Origin: SIG455 sp045659025
GTDB taxonomy: Bacteria; Bacillota; Clostridia; UMGS1810
NCBI GenBank assembly: GCA_045659025.1
Contig: JAZOWA010000001.1
Span: forward strand, 1 to 16,419
Length of the DNA: 16,419 bases
Reading direction: 5' to 3'
Positions 1 through 6,595 of the stretch are shown piece after piece. How positions within the stretch are numbered: position 1 is the first letter of the stretch; every line of letters starts with the position of its first letter. Under the pieces are notes generated by a model, which had not been told where the DNA came from, ran no database searches, and was given only the letters and a program-made list of their open reading frames with translations. The translations under genes were made by a program, and so were the position numbers.

Positions 1-20
1 ATTTAAGTAAGTTTCTAATG

Positions 21-53
21 AAAAAACCGGAGTGAAATTCACTCCGGTTTTTT
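21..53. terminator. Bidirectional intrinsic terminator
   Basis: A near-perfect inverted repeat: the arm AAAAAACCGGAGTGAA (21-36) pairs with 38-53, with a GC-rich CCGGAGTG core. Each strand ends in a run of six T, so it can stop transcription both ways. It ends the acyltransferase gene on the minus strand. The symmetry suggests a convergent plus-strand gene ends just left of the window (inference). Confidence 0.9.
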
Positions 54-66
54 AGATTATTTGTCT

Positions 67-1113
67 TTATTTTTTCATTCGGTTTCCCATAAGGGTTGAA
101 TAAATTTTGGGGGTGTACTTCTCAAGAAATGCACAGGCAAGATTTATAATGGTGAGGGTTGCGATAACCATAATTATAAATTTCGGGATTTCAAACCACT
201 CCGTCTGCGGAATGCAGAAAGAGAGTATTTTAAGTACAATAATTGCCAGAGGAAGATGCATTGCATATACGGCAAAGGAACGGCCATATATTGCTCTGGG
301 TTTAACTCTTTCTATAAATGCATCTGCAACGTTCCAGAGGGAAAATGCTGCAAGGGTATATACAATAGTCTGAGTGAGATAATTATTAATATGTATTTCC
401 TGAGGGGTGATATTCTTGGCAATGATATATAAAGCAAGAAAAACGAATGAAGCTATCTGCATCGGTTTTGATGATTTCCCTGCTGCGAAATCAAAGAAGT
501 GATAGCCGACAAGCGCACCCATCATATAGAAAACAATCGACATGGGATAATAGAACACGCTCTCGGGTAAGTGTATGCCATACAAGGATACTATGGACAA
601 GCACACAATGGAGATTATGCCGATATATTTATTCCTTATAATCAAAAACACAACAGGTGCCAAAAACGAGAATATAATCAAATCAAATATAAACCAGAAA
701 GGATCATTGCATCCATAGAAAAAGACGCCCTCAAGCAGGTTTATCAAAGTCAAGGGGTATGGTTCTCCCCCAAACACACTGGAAGTGAGAACTTTCCAAA
801 TCATCCAGATGGTATTCCAGATAAGATACGGGATGACGAGGGTGAACACTCGGGATTTACTCTTTGCCGGATATTTTTTGTTATTATACCCCTTGAAATA
901 GGTTATTCCCGACATTATAAAAAACATAGGAACTGCAAACTGGGTAATGGAACGGGAGAAAAAGTAAGACACTTTATGATTGATGACAGCAATCATACTA
1001 CCTGATGCAATATCCTGTGCAAAATACGAATGAATGGAAAGCACAAAGATACTGAGCACAAAGGAAATATACTCTTTCTTTTTCCAGAAAATCCCGTTGT
1101 TTTCAGAAGGCAT
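67..1113 (-). CDS. Acyltransferase-3 family integral membrane protein
   Basis: A 348-residue multi-pass membrane protein with about ten hydrophobic segments, resembling the acyltransferase-3 (OafA/WecH-like) family. Members usually move an acetyl or other acyl group onto cell-surface polysaccharide or other sugars; the substrate here cannot be read. Family-like features are the His in the first membrane segment (SIHSYF, His near residue 28), the R-x-x-x-x-F-A-V-P-x-F-F-x-x-S-G block that follows, and a late S-F-A-V-Y-x-x-H-L-P block. The ATG at 1113 is chosen because GAGGGGTG lies just upstream of it. A longer frame from a TTG at 1128 would put that ribosome binding site inside the gene and is rejected. 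It stands alone between a terminator and its own promoter. Family is fairly sure, substrate unknown. Confidence 0.8.
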   Translation of the reverse strand: MPSENNGIFWKKKEYISFVLSIFVLSIHSYFAQDIASGSMIAVINHKVSYFFSRSITQFAVPMFFIMSGITYFKGYNNKKYPAKSKSRVFTLVIPYLIWNTIWMIWKVLTSSVFGGEPYPLTLINLLEGVFFYGCNDPFWFIFDLIIFSFLAPVVFLIIRNKYIGIISIVCLSIVSLYGIHLPESVFYYPMSIVFYMMGALVGYHFFDFAAGKSSKPMQIASFVFLALYIIAKNITPQEIHINNYLTQTIVYTLAAFSLWNVADAFIERVKPRAIYGRSFAVYAMHLPLAIIVLKILSFCIPQTEWFEIPKFIIMVIATLTIINLACAFLEKYTPKIYSTLMGNRMKK

Positions 1114-1157
1114 ATTTTCACCCCTCAAAAAAGATTTAGCAACGCCTTGCTTAAAAT

Positions 1158-1187
1158 ATTATACCATAATTTATCAAAAAGAGTAAA
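1158..1187 (-). promoter_or_regulatory. Sigma-A-like promoter of the acyltransferase gene
   Basis: Read on the minus strand: -35 TTTACT (1182-1187), an 18-nt spacer, then -10 TATAAT (1158-1163) preceded by TGG, an extended -10. It lies about 45 nt upstream of the ATG at 1113. Found by eye. Confidence 0.6.
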
Positions 1188-1216
1188 GAGGGATTTATAT
1201 CATAGCATTTCCATGT

Positions 1217-1266
1217 TTGATTTTCTCAAATCTTACAGTATATTTCTACGCAAGATACAAATACTA
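1217..1266 (+). promoter_or_regulatory. Candidate spoVT promoter(s): sigma-G-like, with a possible sigma-A alternative
   Basis: GTATA (1238-1242) is separated by 17 nt from AATACTA (1260-1266). This resembles the forespore sigma-G consensus (-35 GHATR, -10 CATHMTA) with one mismatch, and would start the transcript about 30 nt before the spoVT ATG. In Bacillus subtilis spoVT is sigma-G dependent (established), which favours this reading. An overlapping vegetative-type alternative is TTGATT (1217-1222), 16 nt, TATATT (1239-1244). The two share bases and sequence alone cannot decide. Confidence 0.5.
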
Positions 1267-1301
1267 ACAACACAAATCTGTAAAACAAGGAGATTTCATA
1301 T

Positions 1302-1832
1302 ATGAAAGCAACGGGAATTGTAAGAAGAATAGATGACCTTGGTCGTGTTGTTATACCGAAAGAAATCCGCAGGACTATGAGAATCAGAGAGGGCGACCCT
1401 CTGGAGATTTATACTGACAGAGACGGTGAAGTGATATTCAAAAAGTACTCACCTATCGGGTCGCTCACGGACTTTGCTTCCCAGTATGCCGAGACATTGG
1501 CGAAGATATCGGGAAGTGCGGCATGCATAACCGATAAGGACACCATAATAGCAGTGGGCGGTGCGCCTAAAAGGGATTTATACGAAAAGCGGCTCAGCCA
1601 CGAGATTGAATCTGTGATGGAGGACAAGGCGACCTTCGTAGCCGACGGAGAATTGCCCGTAACTGACGGAAGCAAGTACTCAGCCAGTGTAATAGCGCCA
1701 ATAATTGCAGAAGGTGACAGCATCGGAAACGTGATTATTATGAAGAGTGACATCAGCAAGAAGGCCACCGAGGTAGATACCAAGTTGGCACAGTCGGCGG
1801 CGTTATTCTTTGGCAAACAAATGGAAATATAA
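1302..1832 (+). CDS. spoVT: Stage V sporulation protein T (AbrB-family regulator)
   Basis: A 176-residue late-sporulation transcription factor, about the usual length (B. subtilis SpoVT has 178). SpoVT acts in the forespore, tuning sigma-G-dependent genes and spore germination properties. Residues 1-50 form the AbrB-type swapped-hairpin DNA-binding domain and are almost identical to other SpoVT proteins (MKATGIVRRIDDLGRVVIP, then EIRR and REGDPLEI). Residues 55-176 form the C-terminal GAF-like sensing domain, ending in the typical A-A-x-F-x-x-x-Q-M-E. AAGGAG at 1287-1292 sets the ATG at 1302. The gene is monocistronic, with its own promoter region and a terminator directly after the stop. Its presence indicates an endospore former. 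Identification is very secure. Confidence 0.97.
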   Translation: MKATGIVRRIDDLGRVVIPKEIRRTMRIREGDPLEIYTDRDGEVIFKKYSPIGSLTDFASQYAETLAKISGSAACITDKDTIIAVGGAPKRDLYEKRLSHEIESVMEDKATFVADGELPVTDGSKYSASVIAPIIAEGDSIGNVIIMKSDISKKATEVDTKLAQSAALFFGKQMEI

Positions 1833-1864
1833 AAAAGTTGCAGGGAGGAATCCCTGCAACTTTT
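1833..1864. terminator. Bidirectional terminator shared by spoVT and the nudix gene
   Basis: Inverted repeat with arm AAAAGTTGCAGGGA (1833-1846), loop GGAA, and matching arm 1851-1864, flanked by A and T runs. It begins right after the spoVT stop (1830-1832), and its last bases form part of the stop codon of the convergent nudix gene (1863-1865). One hairpin therefore ends both transcripts. Confidence 0.9.
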
Positions 1865-2405
1865 ATTTGTTATTATTAAGATATTCTTTTGCTTTGAGGA
1901 TGCCTATAATGGTTTTGGCATCACAGATTTCGTTATTCATAACCGCAGATACCGCATCGTCTATTTGCATCTTCTCAACGGTCAAAAACTCGCCTTCGTC
2001 AAGATGCATCTCGCCCTGATGGAGTCCTAAGGCAAGGTAAATATAAAGTTTCTCCCTGGCATAACCCGGAGAGGGATAAAAATCGCCGAGAGAGATGAAT
2101 TTATCTGCAGTAAGACCCGTTTCCTCCTCAAGCTCACGAATACCGCATTGGAGGGGATCTTCGCCTGAATTAAGCTTGCCTGCGGGGAGTTCTTTAATAA
2201 CATCCTCACAGGGTTTGCGGAACTGGTTAACCATATAGACAAAGCCTTCATCATCTACTGCGGCTATGGCAACACCGCCGGAATGCTCTACTATCTCACG
2301 TATTGAGGTGCTACCATCGGGAAGCTGAACCGTGTCTACATACACATTGAGTATCGCACCCTCGTATTTCACATCAGTTGCGATGGTTTTTTCATACATT
2401 TCCAT
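1863..2405 (-). CDS. nudF: Nudix hydrolase, ADP-ribose pyrophosphatase type
   Basis: A 180-residue enzyme predicted to hydrolyse ADP-ribose (and perhaps other nucleoside diphosphate sugars) to AMP and ribose 5-phosphate, in the cytoplasm. The complete Nudix box is visible at residues 76-98: G76, E82, then R90-E-L-E-E-E-T-G-L98, matching G-x5-E-x7-R-E-U-x-E-E-x-G-U. A proline-rich stretch after the box (FYPSPGYAREKLYIYLA) is typical of the ADP-ribose subgroup. Start ATG at 2405 is set by AAGGAGT, which lies within the last codons of the upstream gene; only 3 nt separate the two, so coupling is likely. It is the last gene of the minus-strand operon. Family is certain; exact substrate is inferred from similarity to NudF/YqkG. 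Confidence 0.88.
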   Translation of the reverse strand: MEMYEKTIATDVKYEGAILNVYVDTVQLPDGSTSIREIVEHSGGVAIAAVDDEGFVYMVNQFRKPCEDVIKELPAGKLNSGEDPLQCGIRELEEETGLTADKFISLGDFYPSPGYAREKLYIYLALGLHQGEMHLDEGEFLTVEKMQIDDAVSAVMNNEICDAKTIIGILKAKEYLNNNK

Positions 2406-2408
2406 AGA

Positions 2409-3173
2409 TTACTCCTTCTTGCCTCTTATTATCCTGATATCCTTACCATTCATATTATAGAGGACAAAAGCCCCTGCAATTGCACTCAAAAGAATAATGC
2501 ATCCTGCCACCATCCAGCGGAAATCGGAAGTGGGGTCTATATCTCCATCAATGATGACATCCTTCGTCTTGGTATCAGGGACTTTACTGTCTAATCCTAC
2601 AAAAGTAACAAGTTTATTGACTGTGTCTGCCGGGGACAAGTCCAGAAGTTTGCCCTCGGTGGTGACATAGGGTTTACCGTCTTTAATCTCGTATTCTCGG
2701 GAGTAGCCGTTATTACGGACAAAGTGGGAAAGAGTGACAATCTCTGCAAGGCAACTCTTGCCCTTGATGCTCTCGGGAACATAGAATGTGAGAAGTTTAT
2801 AGGAAACGGAAGTGGTCTTATACGCACCGTTTGCCATTACATAGCCATTGGATGTGCGATTAAGAGATACAAACATATTATCACCTACTCTGGGAGTGGT
2901 GCTTATATCTGTATGCTCGGCACAATAGGAATATCTGAATTTGGAAATCTCTATATTATCGTCTAATGAGATTGACTTTGTGCCGTTACCATTATGAAGG
3001 CGATGATAGGGATCAAGGATTATTGATGTGTCGGTAATATCCACCACAGTACCCAGGATAAGATAATCCTGCTCACCTGATAAGATTCCCGAAATATTGC
3101 CCTGAGCAATTGCGGGGATGGTCATACAAAGGAGTATAATTATGACTGAAAGTATCTTTGACAAATGTTTCAT
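2409..3173 (-). CDS. Unknown exported protein with C-terminal membrane anchor
   Basis: A 254-residue protein I cannot assign to a family. Residues 1-24 look like a signal peptide (MKHLSK, then a run of I, L and V, ending A-I-A-Q-G). The middle, about 190 residues, is polar and beta-rich with two cysteines. One membrane segment follows (WMVAGCIILLSAIAGAFVLY, about residues 217-236), then a short basic tail ending RGKKE. This predicts an extracytoplasmic domain held by a C-terminal anchor with the tail in the cytoplasm. The ATG at 3173 has TTGGAG just upstream; a TTG five codons earlier is rejected because that site would then be coding. It sits between ispH-S1 and nudF with a 3-nt gap to nudF. 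Function unknown. Confidence 0.75.
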   Translation of the reverse strand: MKHLSKILSVIIILLCMTIPAIAQGNISGILSGEQDYLILGTVVDITDTSIILDPYHRLHNGNGTKSISLDDNIEISKFRYSYCAEHTDISTTPRVGDNMFVSLNRTSNGYVMANGAYKTTSVSYKLLTFYVPESIKGKSCLAEIVTLSHFVRNNGYSREYEIKDGKPYVTTEGKLLDLSPADTVNKLVTFVGLDSKVPDTKTKDVIIDGDIDPTSDFRWMVAGCIILLSAIAGAFVLYNMNGKDIRIIRGKKE

Positions 3174-3202
3174 ATTCACAAACTCCAATCCTTAATATAC
3201 AA

Positions 3203-3233
3203 CAATATCCAATGCATTACACATTGGATATTG
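3203..3233 (-). terminator. Hairpin between ispH-S1 and the exported-protein gene (weak terminator or attenuator)
   Basis: A perfect 12-bp stem (CAATATCCAATG, 3203-3214, pairing with 3222-3233) with a 7-nt loop, in the 83-nt gap after the ispH-S1 stop. On the minus strand only an interrupted T stretch (TTGTATATT) follows, so termination may be partial. No promoter is visible between it and the next gene, so it may lower, rather than abolish, expression of the downstream pair. Confidence 0.45.
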
Positions 3234-3256
3234 CAGGTTAAATTATAGTCAGATAA

Positions 3257-5236
3257 TTACTCTGCTTCTGTAGCTTCTACTTCCTCTGCGGGAGCTTCAA
3301 CTGCTTCTTCAGCAGGCTCTTCATCCTTCTTTGCTTCTTCAATCAAAGCACGGATGCTGAGGCCGATCTTCTTGCTTTCCATATCGAGCTCTACAACCTT
3401 AGCCTTAACGTGCTGACCGATTGTGAGTTCTTCCTCTACCTTGCCGATTCTCTTATCAGCAACCTGAGAAATGTGAATCAAACCGTCTGCACCGGGGAAG
3501 ATCTCTGCGAATGCACCGAAGGGTACGATTCTTACGATCTTACAATCAACTACATCATTCAATGCAATCTGCTCTGCAATCTTATTCCAGGGGTTGTCCT
3601 CTGTCTTTCTGTAGCCGAGGGAAACCTTGCCCTTTTCTTTATCGCATTCGAGAACGTATGTCTCTACAACGTCACCAACATTAACAACCTCAGAAGGATG
3701 CTTAATCTTGGACCAGGAAAGTTCAGAAATGTGGATCAAACCATCTACACCGCCGATATCAACGAATGCACCGAACTTGGTGAGAGACTTAACTGTACCT
3801 GTGTAGGTCTTGCCTGTCTCAACTTCTGACCAGAATTTCTCAGAAAGAACTGCTTTCTGCTCTTTAACAACTTCTTTGATAGAACCTACAACTTTGTTTC
3901 TGCCACGTTCTTTCTTGATGTCGATGATTCTGAAGGAAACTTCTTCACCAACGAGAACGCTCAAATCGCTCAAGAATCTGTCGCTTGCCTGTGATGCAGG
4001 AACAAATACTCTTGCGCCCTTGTAGCTTACGATGATACCTTTATTTACTGCCTGAACAACCTTGCCCGTGAGAATCTCTTTGCTCTCAGCAGCTTCTTCA
4101 AGCATGCTCTCGCTCTTAATAGCGTCAATCTTCTTCTTGGAAAGGGTAACTTCACCCTCTACGTCATTAACTCTTACAACGAAAACTTCAATCTCGTCGC
4201 CGGGTTTAACCATTGACTTAACATCAACTGTGGGATCATCTGTTACCTCTGAGGTGGGGATAAAGCCATCGGACTTGTAGCCGAGGTTTACGCTCACGCC
4301 AGCATCGGAAACACCTATAACAGTGCCCATTACTCTGTCTCCTGTATGTAAAGTTACGAGTGATTTTTCATACTCCTCGAATTGTTCGGCGAAGCTGTCG
4401 CCAACAGTTTTGTTCATTTCTTCCATTCTAAATGTAACCTCCTTTATAATGCACGACGGTGTGGATGCACCCGCCGTAATACCGACATTTTTTGCCGATA
4501 TATCTATATTCTGAGGTAAATCCTCAAAACATTCAATCTGATAAGTATCTTTACAATACTTACTGCAAACCTCTGCCAGCTTCCTGGAATTGGAACTGTG
4601 ATACCCGCCGATAACTATCATTACATCTGAACTCTCGGCTATTTTCTGTGCTTCGGTCTGACGTTCATCTGTCGCACTACATATTGTATCAAATATCAGT
4701 GTGTTTTTGCAATGGTTTTTGAAAAAATTTTCAATTTTTTTGAAAGTTTTTTTATCCATTGTGGTCTGGGACACCAGACACACTTTATCCGACTCTTCTA
4801 TTCTACCATCTAAATCCGATATGTCAAGGGCTATTATGGCTTTATTATCACACCAACCGTTAATTCCCTGCACCTCGGGATGCTCTTTATCCCCTACTAT
4901 TACAATGCGATAACCCTCGGCATATTTATCCGACACTATCCTGTGAATCTTCTTGACAAAGGGACAGGTGAGGTCAACCACCTCTAAGCCCCTTTCGGCA
5001 AGTTTATCATATACTTCTTTACCCACACCGTGAGTCCTTATGGCAACCACATGGTTATCGGGGATATTATCGATGGAATCTACCGGGATTACGCCTTTTT
5101 GCTTAAGGCTCTCCACAACGGATGTGTTATGGATAATCGGGCCTAATGTGGCGGTGGGGGTATCTGTGCCCTCCAAAAAATCTACAGCGCGATTGACACC
5201 GAAGCAAAAGCCTGCGGTCTTTGCAAGTTTAATCAT
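3257..5236 (-). CDS. ispH: Bifunctional IspH (HMBPP reductase) fused to ribosomal protein S1
   Basis: A 659-residue fusion. Residues 1-280 are IspH, the [4Fe-4S] enzyme that reduces HMBPP to IPP and DMAPP, the last step of the MEP isoprenoid pathway. The three cluster cysteines are C11 (GFCFGV), C91 (DLTCPF) and C186 (DTICSAT). Also present are H36 in IIHN, the H-P-E at 119-121 holding the proton-relay Glu, S-S-N-S at 214-217 and A-S-T-P at 257-260. Residues 296-629 hold four S1/OB RNA-binding repeats (about 296-366, 386-455, 474-543, 559-629), as in ribosomal protein S1, followed by an acidic Glu/Ala tail. The fusion is known in Clostridia. The ATG overlaps the plsC stop by 4 nt (ATGA), with AGGTGAAGG upstream. 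An internal ribosome binding site at the domain junction is listed separately. Very secure. Confidence 0.96.
   Translation of the reverse strand: MIKLAKTAGFCFGVNRAVDFLEGTDTPTATLGPIIHNTSVVESLKQKGVIPVDSIDNIPDNHVVAIRTHGVGKEVYDKLAERGLEVVDLTCPFVKKIHRIVSDKYAEGYRIVIVGDKEHPEVQGINGWCDNKAIIALDISDLDGRIEESDKVCLVSQTTMDKKTFKKIENFFKNHCKNTLIFDTICSATDERQTEAQKIAESSDVMIVIGGYHSSNSRKLAEVCSKYCKDTYQIECFEDLPQNIDISAKNVGITAGASTPSCIIKEVTFRMEEMNKTVGDSFAEQFEEYEKSLVTLHTGDRVMGTVIGVSDAGVSVNLGYKSDGFIPTSEVTDDPTVDVKSMVKPGDEIEVFVVRVNDVEGEVTLSKKKIDAIKSESMLEEAAESKEILTGKVVQAVNKGIIVSYKGARVFVPASQASDRFLSDLSVLVGEEVSFRIIDIKKERGRNKVVGSIKEVVKEQKAVLSEKFWSEVETGKTYTGTVKSLTKFGAFVDIGGVDGLIHISELSWSKIKHPSEVVNVGDVVETYVLECDKEKGKVSLGYRKTEDNPWNKIAEQIALNDVVDCKIVRIVPFGAFAEIFPGADGLIHISQVADKRIGKVEEELTIGQHVKAKVVELDMESKKIGLSIRALIEEAKKDEEPAEEAVEAPAEEVEATEAE
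4424..4444 (-). promoter_or_regulatory. Internal Shine-Dalgarno and Met start at the IspH/S1 junction
   Basis: On the minus strand AAGGAGGT (4437-4444) is followed after 10 nt by an in-frame ATG (4426-4424), Met-271 of the fusion. Starting there would give a 389-residue four-repeat S1 protein (3257-4426). The bases also encode Lys-Glu-Val, so coincidence is possible, but this is one of the best ribosome binding sites in the window and lies exactly between the two domains. A second in-frame Met follows three codons later. Confidence 0.5.
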
Positions 5237-5820
5237 TTGCCTTCACCTGCCAAAGCGGTGATTGAATCAAACAAACCGGCACTGATTTTAGAAAGTTCTT
5301 CTGAAGAGAGCTTTGCTTTGCCGTATACCGACATGTCCTCGCCCTTACCCACATATATTGTGGCTTTGCCGAAAAGGCGGTAGTTACAGTCTATGTAAAT
5401 GGGGATTACGGGTGAGCCTGCCTTGATAGCAATAAATGCCACGCCTGATTTAACCTCTACCTTCTCCCCTGCCTTTACTCTGGTGCCACTGGGGAATATA
5501 CCGAGGGCTTTGCCGTCATTCAATGTCTTGATAGCGGTACGAACCGCACCGATATCCGATGCATTACGCTTAACTGGGATAATACCGATAGAACGAAGGA
5601 TAGCGCCAAGACCGATAACATGGAAAAGCTCGTCCTTGCCCATAAAGTAAATTCTGCGTTTGAGAGCACCGATAAGGAACACACCGTCCCAGTTACTGGA
5701 ATGATTGGCACACACCACGCATCCGCCCTCCATAGGGAGATTCTCCTCCCCTACTACGCGGACGCGGAAAAACATTCTTATAACTACAGCGACAATCGCT
5801 TTGATAATCTTATACGACAT
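5233..5820 (-). CDS. plsC: 1-acyl-sn-glycerol-3-phosphate acyltransferase
   Basis: A 195-residue PlsC-type enzyme that acylates lysophosphatidic acid to phosphatidic acid, the branch point of phospholipid synthesis, at the inner face of the membrane. Motif I is NHSSNWD (residues 39-45) with the catalytic His-40 and Asp-45. The motif with R-N near residues 84-86 (IPVKRN) follows, then motif III, GIFPSGTR (107-114), and VIPIYI (138-143). The usual motif III is FPEGTR; here Ser replaces Glu. The hydrophobic N-terminus (about residues 4-20) suits membrane attachment. The ATG shares one base with the cmk stop (TAATG) and the gene ends in a 4-nt overlap with ispH-S1, so the three are probably translated in a coupled way. 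Its size is normal for short Firmicute PlsC proteins. Acyl-donor preference cannot be read. Confidence 0.92.
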   Translation of the reverse strand: MSYKIIKAIVAVVIRMFFRVRVVGEENLPMEGGCVVCANHSSNWDGVFLIGALKRRIYFMGKDELFHVIGLGAILRSIGIIPVKRNASDIGAVRTAIKTLNDGKALGIFPSGTRVKAGEKVEVKSGVAFIAIKAGSPVIPIYIDCNYRLFGKATIYVGKGEDMSVYGKAKLSSEELSKISAGLFDSITALAGEGK

Positions 5821-6494
5821 TATCTCTCGCCCCCGATATGCTTATCTATAATTGCTTTGATGGCATCCACTGCCTGATTGAAATCAAGTTCGGTAGTGTT
5901 GAGCTCAATAGCGTCATCCGCTTTCTTAAGAGGGGATACCGCACGATGTGAATCGTTATAATCACGGGTTCTTACATCCTCTATAACTGCATCCAAAGTG
6001 ATATCCTCACCCTTGGCAATGAGTTCTTTATATCTGCGACTTGCTCTCTCCTCCACAGAGGCAGTCAAAAACACCTTGATATCCGCATTGGGTAAAATGG
6101 TGGTGCCGATATCTCTGCCGTCCATAATACAATTATTCTTCCTCGCAATATCTTTCTGCATATCAAGAAGCCACTGACGAACAGGGGGAAGAGCAGATAT
6201 ATCCGATGCACCCATAGAAATCTGGGCAGTGCGGATATTATCAGATATATCCTCACCATCTAAAAGGATACACTGACCTTTTTCGTTATATGTAATGTTA
6301 AGTTCTGTGGAAGAAAGCATCTCAACCACTCTCTCCTCATCCTTAACACCGATACCATTATTTATCGCCTTATATGCCAGAGCACGATACATAGCGCCTG
6401 TATCTACATAGATGAATCCGTATTCCTTGGCTATGGCCTTGGCAACAGTACTTTTACCAGCACCCGCAGGGCCGTCGATAGCAATATTTATCAT
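5820..6494 (-). CDS. cmk: Cytidylate kinase
   Basis: A 224-residue (d)CMP kinase making CDP and dCDP from CMP and dCMP with ATP; it recycles CMP released by lipid synthesis and supplies dCTP precursors. The P-loop GPAGAGKST is at residues 8-16, followed by the substrate motif DTGAMYR (31-37) and the typical D-G-R-D-I-G-T and L-T-A-S-x-E-E-R-A-x-R-R blocks of the NMP-binding and lid regions. The frame is open further upstream, but GGAGGT at 6502-6507 ideally precedes the ATG at 6494 and the usual MINIAIDGPAG start, so the extra 18 codons are rejected. It is the first gene of the cmk-plsC-ispH/S1 group and has a promoter directly upstream. Very secure. Confidence 0.96.
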   Translation of the reverse strand: MINIAIDGPAGAGKSTVAKAIAKEYGFIYVDTGAMYRALAYKAINNGIGVKDEERVVEMLSSTELNITYNEKGQCILLDGEDISDNIRTAQISMGASDISALPPVRQWLLDMQKDIARKNNCIMDGRDIGTTILPNADIKVFLTASVEERASRRYKELIAKGEDITLDAVIEDVRTRDYNDSHRAVSPLKKADDAIELNTTELDFNQAVDAIKAIIDKHIGGER

Positions 6495-6558
6495 AGGTAA
6501 TACCTCCAAATGCAATATATGCAAGATAGCAGTTTTCCACATCTGCACACCTCATACT

Positions 6559-6587
6559 ATTTTAGCAGATTTCAAAGGATTTTACAA
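6559..6587 (-). promoter_or_regulatory. Sigma-A-like promoter of the cmk operon
   Basis: On the minus strand: -35 TTGTAA (6582-6587), a 17-nt spacer, and -10 TAAAAT (6559-6564), 4/6 and 5/6 matches to consensus. The predicted start leaves a leader of roughly 55-60 nt before the cmk ATG. No terminator separates it from the gene upstream, so some read-through from further up is also likely. Confidence 0.6.
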
Positions 6588-6595
6588 CAGTTTTT

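Noticed and set aside
1..20. 3' end of a gene at the left edge
   Set aside because: Stop codons occur, but 20 bases are too few to support a coding call. The bidirectional terminator only hints at a convergent gene.
571..1005. Open frame of 144 codons on the plus strand
   Set aside because: It is antisense to the acyltransferase gene, lacks a ribosome binding site, and has a composition unlike a protein of its own.
1114..1128. Longer acyltransferase start at a TTG (1128)
   Set aside because: The extra codons are the ribosome binding site GAGGGGTG of the ATG at 1113.
6495..6548. Longer cmk start adding 18 codons
   Set aside because: The added part contains the strong GGAGGT site for the ATG at 6494 and does not resemble any Cmk N-terminus.
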